Source: Rhodobacter ferrooxidans (GTDB lineage Bacteria > Pseudomonadota > Alphaproteobacteria > Rhodobacterales > Rhodobacteraceae). From it: a stretch of 64,000 nt of DNA. Below the pieces are notes generated by a model. That model worked only from the letters and a program-made list of their open reading frames with translations. It did not search any database and was not told the DNA's origin. Location of the stretch: contig NZ_ACYY01000009.1 of assembly GCF_000176015.1 (NCBI RefSeq), forward strand, positions 62,001 through 126,000, given 5' to 3'. Positions 9,634 to 18,871 of this stretch are shown here, piece after piece; position 1 is the first letter of the stretch, and each line of letters begins with the position of its first letter. The translations under genes were made by a program, and so were the position numbers.

Positions 9634-11055
9634 ATGACCGACACCGCCTTTCGCCCGTTCGAGACGCATCTGGACGAGGCCACAGCATTGCGCGTGCTGC
9701 GCGCCGCCACTGACGGCGCCGATGATGGCGAGCTGTTTCTGGAACGCCGCCGGTCGGAACAACTGGTGCTGGATGACGGGCGGGTGAAGAACGCCAGCTA
9801 CGATGCCTCCGAAGGTTTCGGCTTGCGGGCGGTGAAGGGCGAGGTGGCGGGCTACGCTCATTCCACCGAGATATCGGAACCAGCGCTGAAGCGGGCAGCG
9901 GAAACCGCGCGGCTGGCGGTGGGCAATGGTGGCGGCACCCTGGCCGATGCCCCCGCCCGCAGCAACGCCCGGCTTTACACCGACGCCGACCCGATGCTGG
10001 ACGCCAGTTTCGCCGGCAAGATCGACCTGCTGCGCGAGATCGACGCCTATGCCCGCGGCCTTGACCGGCGGGTGGTGCAGGTCTCGGCCACCATCTCGGC
10101 GGGCTTGCAGGAAATCGCCATCCTGCGCCCGGAAGGCCAGCAGTTCCGCGACACAAGGCCGATGGCGCGGCTGAATATCTCGGTCATCGTCGAGCAGGGC
10201 GGGCGGCGCGAAAGCGGTGGCACGGGGGGCGGCGGGCGGCACGGGCTGGAGCGGCTGATGCAGCCGGCGCATTGGCAGGGCGTAGCGCGCGAGGCGCTGC
10301 GGATCGCGCTGGTGAACCTTGAGGCGGTGCCCGCCCCCGCCGGCACCATGGATGTGGTGCTGGGCGCGGGCTGGCCGGGGATCCTTTTGCACGAGGCCAT
10401 CGGTCACGGGCTGGAGGGTGATTTCAACCGCAAGCAGACCTCGGCCTTTGCCGGCAAGATCGGCCAGCAGATCGCCGCGCGCGGGGTGACGGTGCTGGAC
10501 GACGGCACCATCCCCGACCGCCGCGGCTCGATCTCGGTCGATGACGAGGGCACGCCCTCGGGGCGCAACGTGTTGATCGAGGACGGGATTCTGCTGGGCT
10601 ACATGCAGGACCGCCAGAACGCCCGGCTGATGGGGGTGGCGGCCACCGGCAACGGCCGGCGCGAAAGCCATGCGCATATCCCGATGCCGCGGATGACCAA
10701 CACCTACATGCTGGGCGGGCACACGCCCCCGGCGGAAATCGTGGCCAGTCTCAAGGACGGCATCTATGCCGTGGGCTTTGGCGGCGGCCAGGTCGATATC
10801 ACCAACGGCAAGTTCGTGTTCTCCTGCACCGAGGCTTACCGGGTGCAGAACGGCATCATCGGAGCACCAGTGAAGGGTGCCACCCTGATCGGCGACGGTG
10901 CCACCGCCCTGCGCAACATCCGCGCCCTTGGCAACGACATGGCGCTGGACCCCGGCGTCGGCAATTGCGGCAAGGCCGGGCAATGGGTGCCGGTGGGGGT
11001 CGGGCAACCGACGCTGTTGATCGGCGGGCTGACGGTTGGCGGCTCGGCTGCATGA
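9634..11055 (+). CDS. tldD: Metalloprotease TldD
   Basis: 473 residues. TldD with TldE/PmbA forms a heterodimeric zinc protease that degrades unfolded peptides and matures some modified peptides. The active-site HExxxH is at H253-E254-H258 (LLHEAIGHGLEGD), and the C-terminal NCGKAGQWVPVGVGQPTL block is family-typical. The start ATG is preceded by GGAAGGAACCCGC. No pmbA/tldE is next to it. Because TldD/E can process ribosomal peptides, it could act on peptides from other loci, but nothing in the window links it to the bufferin operon. Confidence 0.96.
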   Translation: MTDTAFRPFETHLDEATALRVLRAATDGADDGELFLERRRSEQLVLDDGRVKNASYDASEGFGLRAVKGEVAGYAHSTEISEPALKRAAETARLAVGNGGGTLADAPARSNARLYTDADPMLDASFAGKIDLLREIDAYARGLDRRVVQVSATISAGLQEIAILRPEGQQFRDTRPMARLNISVIVEQGGRRESGGTGGGGRHGLERLMQPAHWQGVAREALRIALVNLEAVPAPAGTMDVVLGAGWPGILLHEAIGHGLEGDFNRKQTSAFAGKIGQQIAARGVTVLDDGTIPDRRGSISVDDEGTPSGRNVLIEDGILLGYMQDRQNARLMGVAATGNGRRESHAHIPMPRMTNTYMLGGHTPPAEIVASLKDGIYAVGFGGGQVDITNGKFVFSCTEAYRVQNGIIGAPVKGATLIGDGATALRNIRALGNDMALDPGVGNCGKAGQWVPVGVGQPTLLIGGLTVGGSAA

Positions 11056-11060
11056 CGACA

Positions 11061-11182
11061 GGCGGGGGTGAGGCGCGCCCGGAAAACCTTCCAGTGGAAG
11101 GTTTTCAGCGCCGAACGCCCGGCCCGTGGCCGGGCTGGGTCTGCCCCCCACACCCCCCGAGGATATTTGGACAAAGGAGAAG
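11061..11182. repeat. Composite intergenic repeat, B-type palindrome plus A-type copy 3 (forward)
   Basis: Starts six bases after the tldD stop. It has the flank GGCGGGGGTGAGG, a perfect 11-bp stem GAAAACCTTCC/GGAAGGTTTTC with loop AGT (11082-11106), then CGAACG, a G+C hairpin and the conserved tail GAGGATATTTGGACAAAGG. The B part recurs inverted at 30205-30325 with changed but still paired stem bases. Paired with the inverted copy at 11205, it can fold as one large hairpin between convergent genes. Confidence 0.8.
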
Positions 11183-11204
11183 CCAAAGAACGAAGTATTC
11201 AGGT

Positions 11205-11275
11205 TTCACCTTTGCCCAAATATCCTCGGGAGGTGAATTGGCCGCAGGCCAAGAGGGGGGCAGACAGCCCCCCTT
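11205..11275. repeat. Intergenic repeat, A-type copy 4 (reverse orientation)
   Basis: Reverse-orientation copy: CACCTTTGCCCAAATATCCT, then TTGGCCGCAGGCCAA (11239-11253) and a GGGGGG/CCCCCC hairpin (about 11255-11274). It mirrors the copy at 4147 element by element. Together with the tail of the preceding copy it makes an inverted pair with a spacer of about 25 bp between the 3' ends of tldD and tex. Confidence 0.8.
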
Positions 11276-11281
11276 CCTGTC

Positions 11282-13600
11282 TCAGTCGCGCTTGAACGCC
11301 CCGCGCAGGGCATCGAACGGGCTGGAGCTTGCGGTCGTTGCCGGGCCCGCCGATTGCGGCAGCGGCTTGCTGGGGCCGCGCGGTGGTTGCGGGGCGCGGT
11401 GGGACACAGCCTCGCGGGCGCTGCTGCTGTCGGATTTCATCGTCAGGCCGATGCGTTTGCGCGCCACATCGACCTCGACCACCCGCACCTTGACCACATC
11501 GCCCGCCTTCACCACCGCATGCGGGTCTTTCACGAAGGCGTCGGCCAGTTGGCTGACATGCACCAGCCCGTCCTGATGCACGCCGATATCGACGAAGGCG
11601 CCGAAGGCCGCGACGTTGGTCACCGTGCCTTCCAGCATCATGCCGGGCTTCAAGTCCTTGATATCCTGCACCTCCTCGGAAAAGGTCGCGGTCTTGAAAC
11701 TGGGCCGCGGGTCACGCCCGGGCTTTTCCAGCTCGGCCAGGATGTCCTTCACCGTCGGCAGACCGAACCGTTCGTCGATGAAATCGCGCGGATCAAGGGC
11801 GCGCAGCACGCCGGGTTCCGCCATAACCGCCCGCAGGTCGCGGCCGCAGGCGGCCACGATCTTGCGCGCCAGATCATAGGCTTCGGGGTGCACGGAACTG
11901 GCGTCCAGCGGCTCGGTGCCGCCCGAGACCCGCAGGAAACCTGCCGCCTGTTCGAACGCCTTCGGCCCCAGCCGCGGCACTTTCAGCAAGGTGCTGCGGC
12001 TGGTGAAACGGCCATTGGCGTCGCGATGCGCCACGATGGCCTCGGCCAGCCCCGGCCCGACGCCGGACACCCGCGCCAGCAGCGCGCTGGAGGCGGTGTT
12101 CAGATCGACCCCGACCGCGTTCACCGCATCCTCGACCACCGCCTCAAGGCTGCGGCCCAGCCGGTGCTGATCGACATCATGCTGATACTGGCCGACGCCG
12201 ATGGCTTTCGGTTCGATCTTTACCAGTTCGGCAAGCGGGTCTTGCAGGCGGCGGGCAATCGACACCGCACCGCGCAAGCTGACATCCAGATCGGGAAACT
12301 CCGCCGCCGCCAGCGCCGAGGCCGAATAGACCGAGGCGCCGGCTTCGGACACGATCACCTTCACCGGCTTCGGCCCACCCCCCGGCAGCAGCGCCAGCAG
12401 GTCGGCCACCAGCTTTTCGGTCTCGCGCGAGGCGGTGCCGTTGCCGATGGCGATCAGCCCGACACCATGCTTGCGGATCAGCAGCGCCAGTTCGGCCTGC
12501 GCCCCGCGCAGGTCGTTCTTCGGCTGGAACGGATAGACCGTGCTGGTGGCCAAGAGCTTGCCGGTGCCATCGACCACCGCCACCTTCACCCCGGTGCGGA
12601 TGCCGGGGTCAAGCCCCATGGTGGCCTTGCCGCCAGCAGGCGCCGCCAGCAGCAAGTCCTTCAGATTGCGCGCGAAAACCCGGATCGCCTCGGCCTCGGC
12701 GCGCTCGCGCAGGTCGGCCATCAGATCGAGCGTCAGCGTGGTTTTCAGCTTGATCCGCCAGGCCCAGCTTGCCGCCTCGCGCAGCCATTTGTCGCCGGGG
12801 CCGTTTCCATGTGCGGCCAGTTCCGCCGCCGCCATCTTTTCCCCGGGGCTTTCGCCGCGCGGCGCATCGGCGTCCACCGCCAGGTCGACCGACAAGAAAC
12901 CATCATTCCGGCCGCGCAGCATCGCCAGCACCCGATGAGACGGGGCCTTGGCCCAATCTTCGGAATGGGCGAAATAGTCCGAGAACTTGGCGCCCTCGAC
13001 CGCCTTGCCCTCGACCAGCCGCGCCTCCAGCCGGGCGACCTTCTGCATGTGGCGGCGCAAGCGGCCCAAGAGGTCGGCATTCTCGGCCAGCCCCTCGGCC
13101 AGAATGTCGCGCGCGCCTTCCAGCGCCACTTTCACGTCCGGCACGGCTTCGGTGACGTAAGCCGCCGCCAGCACCGCAGGATCGCTGCCGCGCTGCGCAA
13201 GGATCGCCTCGGCCAGCGGGCCAAGGCCGTTTTCCCGCGCGATCATCGCCTTGCTGCGGCGCTTGGGCTTGAAGGGCAGGTAGATGTCCTCCAACTCGGC
13301 CTTGGTCGCGGCCTTGCCGATGCCGGCCTCCAGATCCGCGGTCAGCTTGCCCTGGCCGCGGATCGAGTCCAGCACCGCCAGCCGCCGCGCCTCCAGCTCG
13401 CGCAGGTAATCCAGCCGCTCGGACAGGTTGCGCAACTGGGTGTCGTCCAGCCCGCCGGTGGCTTCCTTGCGATAGCGGGCGACGAAAGGCACGGTGGCGC
13501 CGCCGTCCAGCAGGGCGATGGCGGCATCGACCTGGGCGGGGGTGGCGGCAATTTCGGTGGCGATCGTGCGGGCGATGCGGCGGGCGGTCTCGGGGGTCAT
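11282..13600 (-). CDS. tex: Tex family S1 RNA-binding transcription accessory protein
   Basis: 772 residues with the whole Tex layout: N-terminal helical region ([21 protein letters not shown]), YqgF/RuvC-like domain ([16 protein letters not shown]), helix-hairpin-helix repeats ([21 protein letters not shown]) and a C-terminal S1 domain ([23 protein letters not shown] split over about residues 645-715). Tex binds nucleic acid and RNA polymerase-associated complexes and affects transcription and stress tolerance in other bacteria. It is convergent with tldD across the repeat pair. The P-type ATPase gene ends 78 bp upstream on the same strand. Confidence 0.95.
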   Translation of the reverse strand: MTPETARRIARTIATEIAATPAQVDAAIALLDGGATVPFVARYRKEATGGLDDTQLRNLSERLDYLRELEARRLAVLDSIRGQGKLTADLEAGIGKAATKAELEDIYLPFKPKRRSKAMIARENGLGPLAEAILAQRGSDPAVLAAAYVTEAVPDVKVALEGARDILAEGLAENADLLGRLRRHMQKVARLEARLVEGKAVEGAKFSDYFAHSEDWAKAPSHRVLAMLRGRNDGFLSVDLAVDADAPRGESPGEKMAAAELAAHGNGPGDKWLREAASWAWRIKLKTTLTLDLMADLRERAEAEAIRVFARNLKDLLLAAPAGGKATMGLDPGIRTGVKVAVVDGTGKLLATSTVYPFQPKNDLRGAQAELALLIRKHGVGLIAIGNGTASRETEKLVADLLALLPGGGPKPVKVIVSEAGASVYSASALAAAEFPDLDVSLRGAVSIARRLQDPLAELVKIEPKAIGVGQYQHDVDQHRLGRSLEAVVEDAVNAVGVDLNTASSALLARVSGVGPGLAEAIVAHRDANGRFTSRSTLLKVPRLGPKAFEQAAGFLRVSGGTEPLDASSVHPEAYDLARKIVAACGRDLRAVMAEPGVLRALDPRDFIDERFGLPTVKDILAELEKPGRDPRPSFKTATFSEEVQDIKDLKPGMMLEGTVTNVAAFGAFVDIGVHQDGLVHVSQLADAFVKDPHAVVKAGDVVKVRVVEVDVARKRIGLTMKSDSSSAREAVSHRAPQPPRGPSKPLPQSAGPATTASSSPFDALRGAFKRD

Positions 13601-13678
13601 GGATATTCCGGTGCTGAACGAGGCGGAGGCCGACCTTAGCTGCCGTCCGCGGCAAGGGAAAGCCCGCGCGCGCGCCCG

Positions 13679-16216
13679 TCAGCCGGGAAGGCGCCGCACC
13701 GCCCGGCGCAACAGCGGCTTTGCCGCCTCCAGCAGCAGCAGAACGCCAAGTCCGGCCAGCGGCGGCACCAGAAGCCAGCGCGGTTCCAGCGCGCCAAACC
13801 CCAGCAGCGCCCGCGCCGGTTGCCACAGCAGCACCACCGCCAGCATTGCCGCCACCAGCGGCAGCACGACAAACAGCGCCCGGTTCGGCCGGATCAGCGC
13901 CGCCACCAGCGAGGCCGAGGCCGACCGGTTCACCAGGATCAGCGCCACGATCCCCAGCACCAGTGCGGCGAAGGTCAGCCCGCGCACCTGATCGGCGGCC
14001 AGCCCGAAACCCGGCGCAAACCAGAAGATCGCCGCCACAGCCGCAAAAACCGTGAGACCCTGCAACAGGCTCCACAGCACGGTCTGGCCGGAAAACAGCG
14101 GCTGATCCGCCGGTCGCGGCGGGCGGCGCATCACGCCCGCCTCCTCGCCCTCGGCCTCGAACACCAGCGAGCAGACCGGGTCGATGATCATTTCCAGAAA
14201 GGCGATATGCACCGGGCCGAACAGGATCGGCAGGCCGGTCAGCAGCGGCATCAGCGCGAGGCCGGCAATCGGCACATGCACCGCCAGAATGAAGCGCATC
14301 GCCTTGCGCAGGTTGTCATAAATCCGCCGCCCCAGCCGCACCGTGGTAACGATGGAACCGAAATCGTCGTCCAGGAGCACGATGGCGGCCGCCTCGCGCG
14401 CCACATCGGTGCCACGCCCGCCCATCGCCACGCCGATATGCGCGGCCTTCAAGGACGGTGCGTCGTTGACCCCGTCGCCGGTCATCGCCACCACGGCGCC
14501 ACCCGCCTTCAGCGCCTGCACGATGCGCAGCTTCTGTTCGGGCATGATGCGGGCAAACACCGTCGCGGTCTTGACCGCCTTTGTCAGATCGGCGTCCGAC
14601 ATGGTTTCAAGCTCTGGCCCGGTGATCACCGTCCCGGCCGCCAGTCCCGCAGCAGAGGCGATGGCCCGGGCGGTGGCGGGATAGTCGCCGGTGACCATGA
14701 TCACCCGGATGCCGGCGGTGCGACACTCGGCCACCGCTTGCGGCACCGTGGCGCGCAACGGGTCGGCCAGACCGACCAGCCCGGCAAAGGCCAGGGCAAA
14801 GCCTGCCTGCGCCTCGGGCAGGTCCGCCCCCGGTGCCAGCGTGCAACTGGCAATGCCCAGCACCCGCAGGCCGGCATCGGCCATGCCCTGCACCTGGTCT
14901 GCCAGCACCGCCCGCGCCGCGGGCGTCAGGGCGCAGAGGTCGGCCATCGCCTCGGGCGCGCCCTTGGCCGCGGCGATGCGCTGATCGCCGTCCTGCCAGA
15001 CCTGGGTCATCGACAACTGGCCCGGCGACAGCGGGTAAGACCGGATCAGCCGCATCGCAGGGTCTGGCAACGCCAGGGCGAAGAACGCCTTTTCCATCGG
15101 GTCGAACGGCTGCGGCGTTGATGCAGCCGCACCCATGAGCGCAAGGTTCAGCAGGTCGGGCGGCATCGGCCCGTCGCCCACCGCAAAGCTGGCGCTGCCC
15201 GGCCGCTGCAACCGGGCAATCGCCATGCGGTTTTCGGTCAGCGTGCCGGTCTTGTCGGTGCACAGAACCGTTGCCGCCCCCAGCGTCTCGATCGCCGAGG
15301 CGCGGCGGGTCAGCACCCGGGCCTGCGATATCCGCCAGGCCGCCATCGCCATGAACACCGCCAGCACCATCGGAAATTCCTCGGGCAGCATCGACATGCC
15401 CACCGCAATCCCCGCCAGCACCGCCTGCAACCAGTCACCGCGCGTCAGCCCGTGCAAGGCGACAACGGCAAGACTGACCGCCGCCCCCGTCGCCGCGAAC
15501 ACCAGCACCAGCCGCCGCATCTGGCGTTGCAGATGCGGCACCTCGACCTCCAGCATTCCCAGCGATTTGCCGATCCTGCCGATTTCGCTGCGCGCGCCGG
15601 TGGCGGTGACTTCCGCCAGCCCGGAGCCGCGCACCACCAATGTGCCGGCAAAGACAAACGGCAGGTCATTGCCGCCCGGGCGCGGCGGGCTTGCCACCTG
15701 ACCCGGCAGTTTGGAAACCGGTATCGCCTCGCCGGTCAGCAAGGATTCATCGGCAAAGACGCCGCTGGCCTGCAACAGCCGGGCATCGGCGGGCACCCGG
15801 TCGCCCTCGGCCAGCACCAGCAGATCGCCACGCACCACCTCGCGCCCGGCAATGCGCTGGCGTGTGCCATCGCGGATCACCAGCGCCCGCGGGCTGGTCA
15901 GGTCGCGCAGCGCCTCCAGCACCCGTTCGGTGCGGGCCTCTTGCACGGCGGTGATGCCGACCGAAAGGCAGGCGAAGGCCAGCAGGATCAGCGCCTCTTG
16001 CCGGTCGCCCAGCAGCAGATAGACCACGCCGCCCCCCAGCAGCAGCGCCAGCATCGGCTCGCGCAGCACGTCAAAGGCAATGCGCAGCCCCGAGCGGCGC
16101 TGCTGCCGCGGCAACTCGTTTGCCCCTTCCGAGGCCAGACGCGCCTGCGCCTGCGCTGCGGTCAGCCCCTGCGGCAGGCTGTCGTCGGTCGCATCCTGCA
16201 TCAGACCCCACACCAT
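13679..16216 (-). CDS. Cation-translocating P-type ATPase (P2-like)
   Basis: 845 residues. The N-terminal cation-ATPase domain (QGLTAAQAQARLASEGANELP), the TGEAIPVSK actuator loop, the phosphorylation motif DKTGTLT with the aspartate at about residue 321, and the hinge MTGDGVNDAPSLKAAHIG are all present, with about eight to ten membrane segments. The membrane motif preceding the phosphorylation site reads PEEFP, unlike the PEGLP of Ca2+ pumps, so calcium specificity is not supported. It is probably a broad P2-type metal or cation exporter. The start may instead be the ATG five codons downstream. No metal-binding N-terminal domain is seen. Confidence 0.92.
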   Translation of the reverse strand: MVWGLMQDATDDSLPQGLTAAQAQARLASEGANELPRQQRRSGLRIAFDVLREPMLALLLGGGVVYLLLGDRQEALILLAFACLSVGITAVQEARTERVLEALRDLTSPRALVIRDGTRQRIAGREVVRGDLLVLAEGDRVPADARLLQASGVFADESLLTGEAIPVSKLPGQVASPPRPGGNDLPFVFAGTLVVRGSGLAEVTATGARSEIGRIGKSLGMLEVEVPHLQRQMRRLVLVFAATGAAVSLAVVALHGLTRGDWLQAVLAGIAVGMSMLPEEFPMVLAVFMAMAAWRISQARVLTRRASAIETLGAATVLCTDKTGTLTENRMAIARLQRPGSASFAVGDGPMPPDLLNLALMGAAASTPQPFDPMEKAFFALALPDPAMRLIRSYPLSPGQLSMTQVWQDGDQRIAAAKGAPEAMADLCALTPAARAVLADQVQGMADAGLRVLGIASCTLAPGADLPEAQAGFALAFAGLVGLADPLRATVPQAVAECRTAGIRVIMVTGDYPATARAIASAAGLAAGTVITGPELETMSDADLTKAVKTATVFARIMPEQKLRIVQALKAGGAVVAMTGDGVNDAPSLKAAHIGVAMGGRGTDVAREAAAIVLLDDDFGSIVTTVRLGRRIYDNLRKAMRFILAVHVPIAGLALMPLLTGLPILFGPVHIAFLEMIIDPVCSLVFEAEGEEAGVMRRPPRPADQPLFSGQTVLWSLLQGLTVFAAVAAIFWFAPGFGLAADQVRGLTFAALVLGIVALILVNRSASASLVAALIRPNRALFVVLPLVAAMLAVVLLWQPARALLGFGALEPRWLLVPPLAGLGVLLLLEAAKPLLRRAVRRLPG

Positions 16217-16298
16217 GACAGCCTGTCTTGTGATAGCCTGATCCGCCGCCGAAGTCGCGCCAGTTCGCGCGCCCCGGCAGCCTTAGCCCCCGACAGCC

Positions 16299-17387
16299 TT
16301 AGCCGACGTGGAACAGCGTGCCGAACAGCCGCGGGTCCAGGCTTTCCTGCGCGAAGGTCGGGCCTTGGGTCAGCAGGCTGACCGCATCATGGCTGTGCAG
16401 GCTTTCCTGATGGCTGGCCAGCACCCGGAAATCACCGATCCGCGGGTCGTCCAGCAGTTTGGCGCAGAAGCTGCGGGCGGCATCCTCGACAAAGATCGGG
16501 TTGGCACCGTTCAGCTCGGCAAAGGCCTGTTCATCCTCGCGTTTCACCATCACCTGGGTCTCGGTCGGCACCGCCGCGCGCGCGAGGTCAATCAGGTCTT
16601 CGAACCACAGACATTCGCCGTCGTTCACCACCACCGAGATGCGCGCCACCGAGCGTTGCGAATGTGGCGTGGCCAGTTGGCCGCGGCTGCGGCGGGCGTG
16701 TTCGGACAGTTCCAGCGAGCAGGGGCAGGTGCTGGAATAGACGAAATCCAGATGCATGATCTTCTTGCGCACGCCACCCGCATCGACCAGTTCCAGCGCG
16801 ATGTCGTAATACTGCCAGCCGGTCAGACCCGAGCGCAGCGATTGCACCTTGGCCGGGAAGGAAAGCCGCATCTGGATGCGGGCGTCAAAGCTTTGCAGGT
16901 CGCGCTTGTAGTCTTCCAGCGCGTGCTCGATCACCTCGAAGCTGAAATCGCGTTCGGCATGGGCATAGAACGACCGCATGATGCGGCTCATGTTGATGCC
17001 CTTCTTCTCGGCCTCCAGACTGACGGTGCCGGTCACCGAGGTTTCCAGCGTCAGGTCGCCATTGTCGCGGGTGTGATAGCGGATCGGCAGGCGGAAGTTG
17101 GAAATCCCCACATGCTGAATCTGCGTGCGGGTGCCGACGATCAGGCTGGCCGGGCCGTTCTGCAGGTCGGGCAGCGTGGCCTTGTAGGCCTCGGTCGCCA
17201 CGAAATCCTCGGGGTAGGCGCGGCTCAGCACCGTCTCGCCCTGCCCCAGCAGCAGCAGCGCGTCGGGGTCCACAGCGGCAATCTCGGCATCCGAGGCCGT
17301 GCCCGCCCATTGCCGCAGCAGGGCCAGCGCCGCCTCGGCCTGCGCGCGGCTGGGCTTGCGGTCAATTTCCGGCATATGGATGTTCAT
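16299..17387 (-). CDS. folE2: GTP cyclohydrolase FolE2 (type IB)
   Basis: 362 residues. It converts GTP to 7,8-dihydroneopterin triphosphate for folate synthesis and, unlike FolE, can use metals other than zinc. Diagnostic segments are VGISNFRLPIRYH, the metal-site STCPCSLELSEHARR and ANPIFVEDAARSFCAKL. The ATG at 17387 has AGGGGGA at good spacing, and an upstream in-frame ATG lacks one. FolE2 genes are often under Zur control. I see no clear Zur box, only an inverted repeat at 17430-17442. Confidence 0.95.
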   Translation of the reverse strand: MNIHMPEIDRKPSRAQAEAALALLRQWAGTASDAEIAAVDPDALLLLGQGETVLSRAYPEDFVATEAYKATLPDLQNGPASLIVGTRTQIQHVGISNFRLPIRYHTRDNGDLTLETSVTGTVSLEAEKKGINMSRIMRSFYAHAERDFSFEVIEHALEDYKRDLQSFDARIQMRLSFPAKVQSLRSGLTGWQYYDIALELVDAGGVRKKIMHLDFVYSSTCPCSLELSEHARRSRGQLATPHSQRSVARISVVVNDGECLWFEDLIDLARAAVPTETQVMVKREDEQAFAELNGANPIFVEDAARSFCAKLLDDPRIGDFRVLASHQESLHSHDAVSLLTQGPTFAQESLDPRLFGTLFHVG

Positions 17388-17429
17388 GGCGCGTCCCCCT
17401 GAGGTCATGGTCGCAGGGATATTATGTGG

Positions 17430-17442
17430 GATGATTTTCATC
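17430..17442. promoter_or_regulatory. Inverted repeat upstream of folE2 (possible operator)
   Basis: The sequence GATGATTTTCATC is a short inverted repeat (GATGA / TCATC) 43-55 bases upstream of the folE2 start. An AT-rich CATAATAT between it and the gene could serve as a -10 element. No known regulator motif matches it well, so this is only a candidate. Confidence 0.25.
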
Positions 17443-17484
17443 AAAGCCAAGCCCTGCAAGACCAGATACGCCGCGCGCCCGACA

Positions 17485-18666
17485 TCAGATCACCGAAAGC
17501 GCCGCTTTCACATCGGCAATCAGGTCGCCCGCATCCTCTAGCCCCAGCGACAGCCGGATCAGCCCCGGCGTGATGCCAAGTCCGGCGCGCTGCGCATCGG
17601 TCAGCCGCTGGTGCGTGGTGGTGGTGGGGTGGGTGGCAATGGTCTTGGCATCGCCGAGGTTGTTGGAAATCTTGATGATTTTCAGCGCGTTCATGAAGCG
17701 GAAGGCCGCATCCTTGCCGCCCTTGATATCGAAACTGACCATGGTGCCGCCCGAACCGATCTGCCGCGCCGCAAGGTCGGCCTGCGGGTGGCTGGGCAGG
17801 CCGGGATAGATCACTTTCGTGAGAGCCGGGTGCCCTTCCAGCGCCACCGCCATCTTCGCGGCCGTTTCCGCCATCGCCCGGCAGCGCAAATCGAGCGTCA
17901 CCATGCCGTTCAGCATGATCCAGGCGGTGAACGGGCTCATCGCCGCCCCGGTGTGTTTCAGGTAAGGCTCGGCCACCTTGCGGATGAAATCGCGCGTGCC
18001 GCAGATCACACCGCCCAGGGCGCGGCCCTGACCGTCGATATGCTTGGTTGTGGAATAGACCACCACATCGGCGCCCTGATCGACTGCACGGGAGAAGATC
18101 GGCGTGGCAAAGACGTTATCGACGATCACCAGCGCGCCGACCGCGTGGGCGATTTTGGAAACCGCTTCGATATCAATCAGTTCCAGCGTGGGGTTGGAGA
18201 TCGACTCGAAAAACACCGCCTTGACCCCCGGCACCACGCCGGCCTTCCACTGGTCCAGATCGGCACCATCGACGAAGGTGACCTTGACGCCATAACGGGT
18301 CAGCACCTCCTCCAGAATATACAGACACGAGCCGAACAGCGCGCGGGCGGACACCACATGATCCCCCGCCTTCAGCATCGACACCAGCGCGCCATTCACC
18401 GCCGCCATGCCGCTGGCGGTGGCAAAGGCATCCTCGGTGCCCTCGATCGCGGCGATGCGGTCTTCGAACATCCGGGTGGTGGGGTTGCCGTAGCGGGCAT
18501 AGATGAACTCGTCGTCACCGGCCTTGATAAAGCGCGCCTCGGCCTGTTCGGCGCTGTCATAGGCAAAGCCCTGGGTCAGAAAGATCGCCTCGGCCATCTC
18601 GCCATACTGGCTGCGGCGGCTGCCCTCGTGCACCAGTTGCGTGCGTTTCTGCCAGTCCTTGCTCAT
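17485..18666 (-). CDS. metZ: O-succinylhomoserine sulfhydrylase
   Basis: 393 residues of the Cys/Met-metabolism PLP family. MetZ makes homocysteine directly from O-succinylhomoserine and sulfide in methionine synthesis. FIYARYGNPTTRMFEDRIAAIEG and the PLP lysine (about K208) in YSTTKHIDGQGR are clear. The start MSKDWQKRTQLVHEG fits the family, six codons into a longer frame. It is preceded by a SAM-II riboswitch and an intrinsic terminator, so expression should fall when S-adenosylmethionine is plentiful. Related gamma-synthases and lyases share motifs, but the riboswitch supports the methionine role. Confidence 0.95.
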   Translation of the reverse strand: MSKDWQKRTQLVHEGSRRSQYGEMAEAIFLTQGFAYDSAEQAEARFIKAGDDEFIYARYGNPTTRMFEDRIAAIEGTEDAFATASGMAAVNGALVSMLKAGDHVVSARALFGSCLYILEEVLTRYGVKVTFVDGADLDQWKAGVVPGVKAVFFESISNPTLELIDIEAVSKIAHAVGALVIVDNVFATPIFSRAVDQGADVVVYSTTKHIDGQGRALGGVICGTRDFIRKVAEPYLKHTGAAMSPFTAWIMLNGMVTLDLRCRAMAETAAKMAVALEGHPALTKVIYPGLPSHPQADLAARQIGSGGTMVSFDIKGGKDAAFRFMNALKIIKISNNLGDAKTIATHPTTTTHQRLTDAQRAGLGITPGLIRLSLGLEDAGDLIADVKAALSVI

Positions 18667-18682
18667 GCCCGTCTCCGCCAAC

Positions 18683-18714
18683 AAAAAACCCCCGAACCAT
18701 CAAAGGGCCGGGGG
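18683..18714 (-). terminator. Intrinsic terminator in the metZ leader
   Basis: Read on the minus strand, CCCCCG and CGGGGG form a stem (18714-18709 with 18694-18689), followed at once by six T residues (18688-18683). It lies between the SAM-II aptamer and the metZ start, 13 bases after the aptamer, and so is placed to act as an attenuator. Confidence 0.85.
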
Positions 18715-18727
18715 TGAAAACCCTGAC

Positions 18728-18780
18728 CATTTTAGCGGCATGTTTAACGTGGCCCGCAATCCGGTAACAAATCGCCACGA
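18728..18780 (-). ncRNA. SAM-II riboswitch (metA RNA motif)
   Basis: The minus-strand leader contains the SAM-II signature in order: TCGTGGCGATTTG, CCGGATTGCGGGCCACG, then TTAAACATGCCGCTAAAA. The CGTGG/CCACG pairing and the ATTTG-to-CTAAA pseudoknot segments are both present. SAM-II senses S-adenosylmethionine and is found mainly before metA, metX and metZ genes of alphaproteobacteria. Here it precedes metZ. The downstream terminator suggests transcriptional control in addition to, or instead of, ribosome-site masking. Confidence 0.93.
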
Positions 18781-18871
18781 AGCCCGGATTACGCCTTTGC
18801 CAAGGCGCGGTCAACCGCCGCGGCTTGTGCTTTGCCGCCATGCTGGCATCATGGCGGCAAAGGAGCATCCC

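Noticed and set aside
17388-17484. Zur box upstream of folE2
   Set aside because: FolE2 genes are often Zur-regulated, but no TGTTATnnTATAACA-like palindrome is present; only an unrelated GATGA/TCATC inverted repeat was seen.
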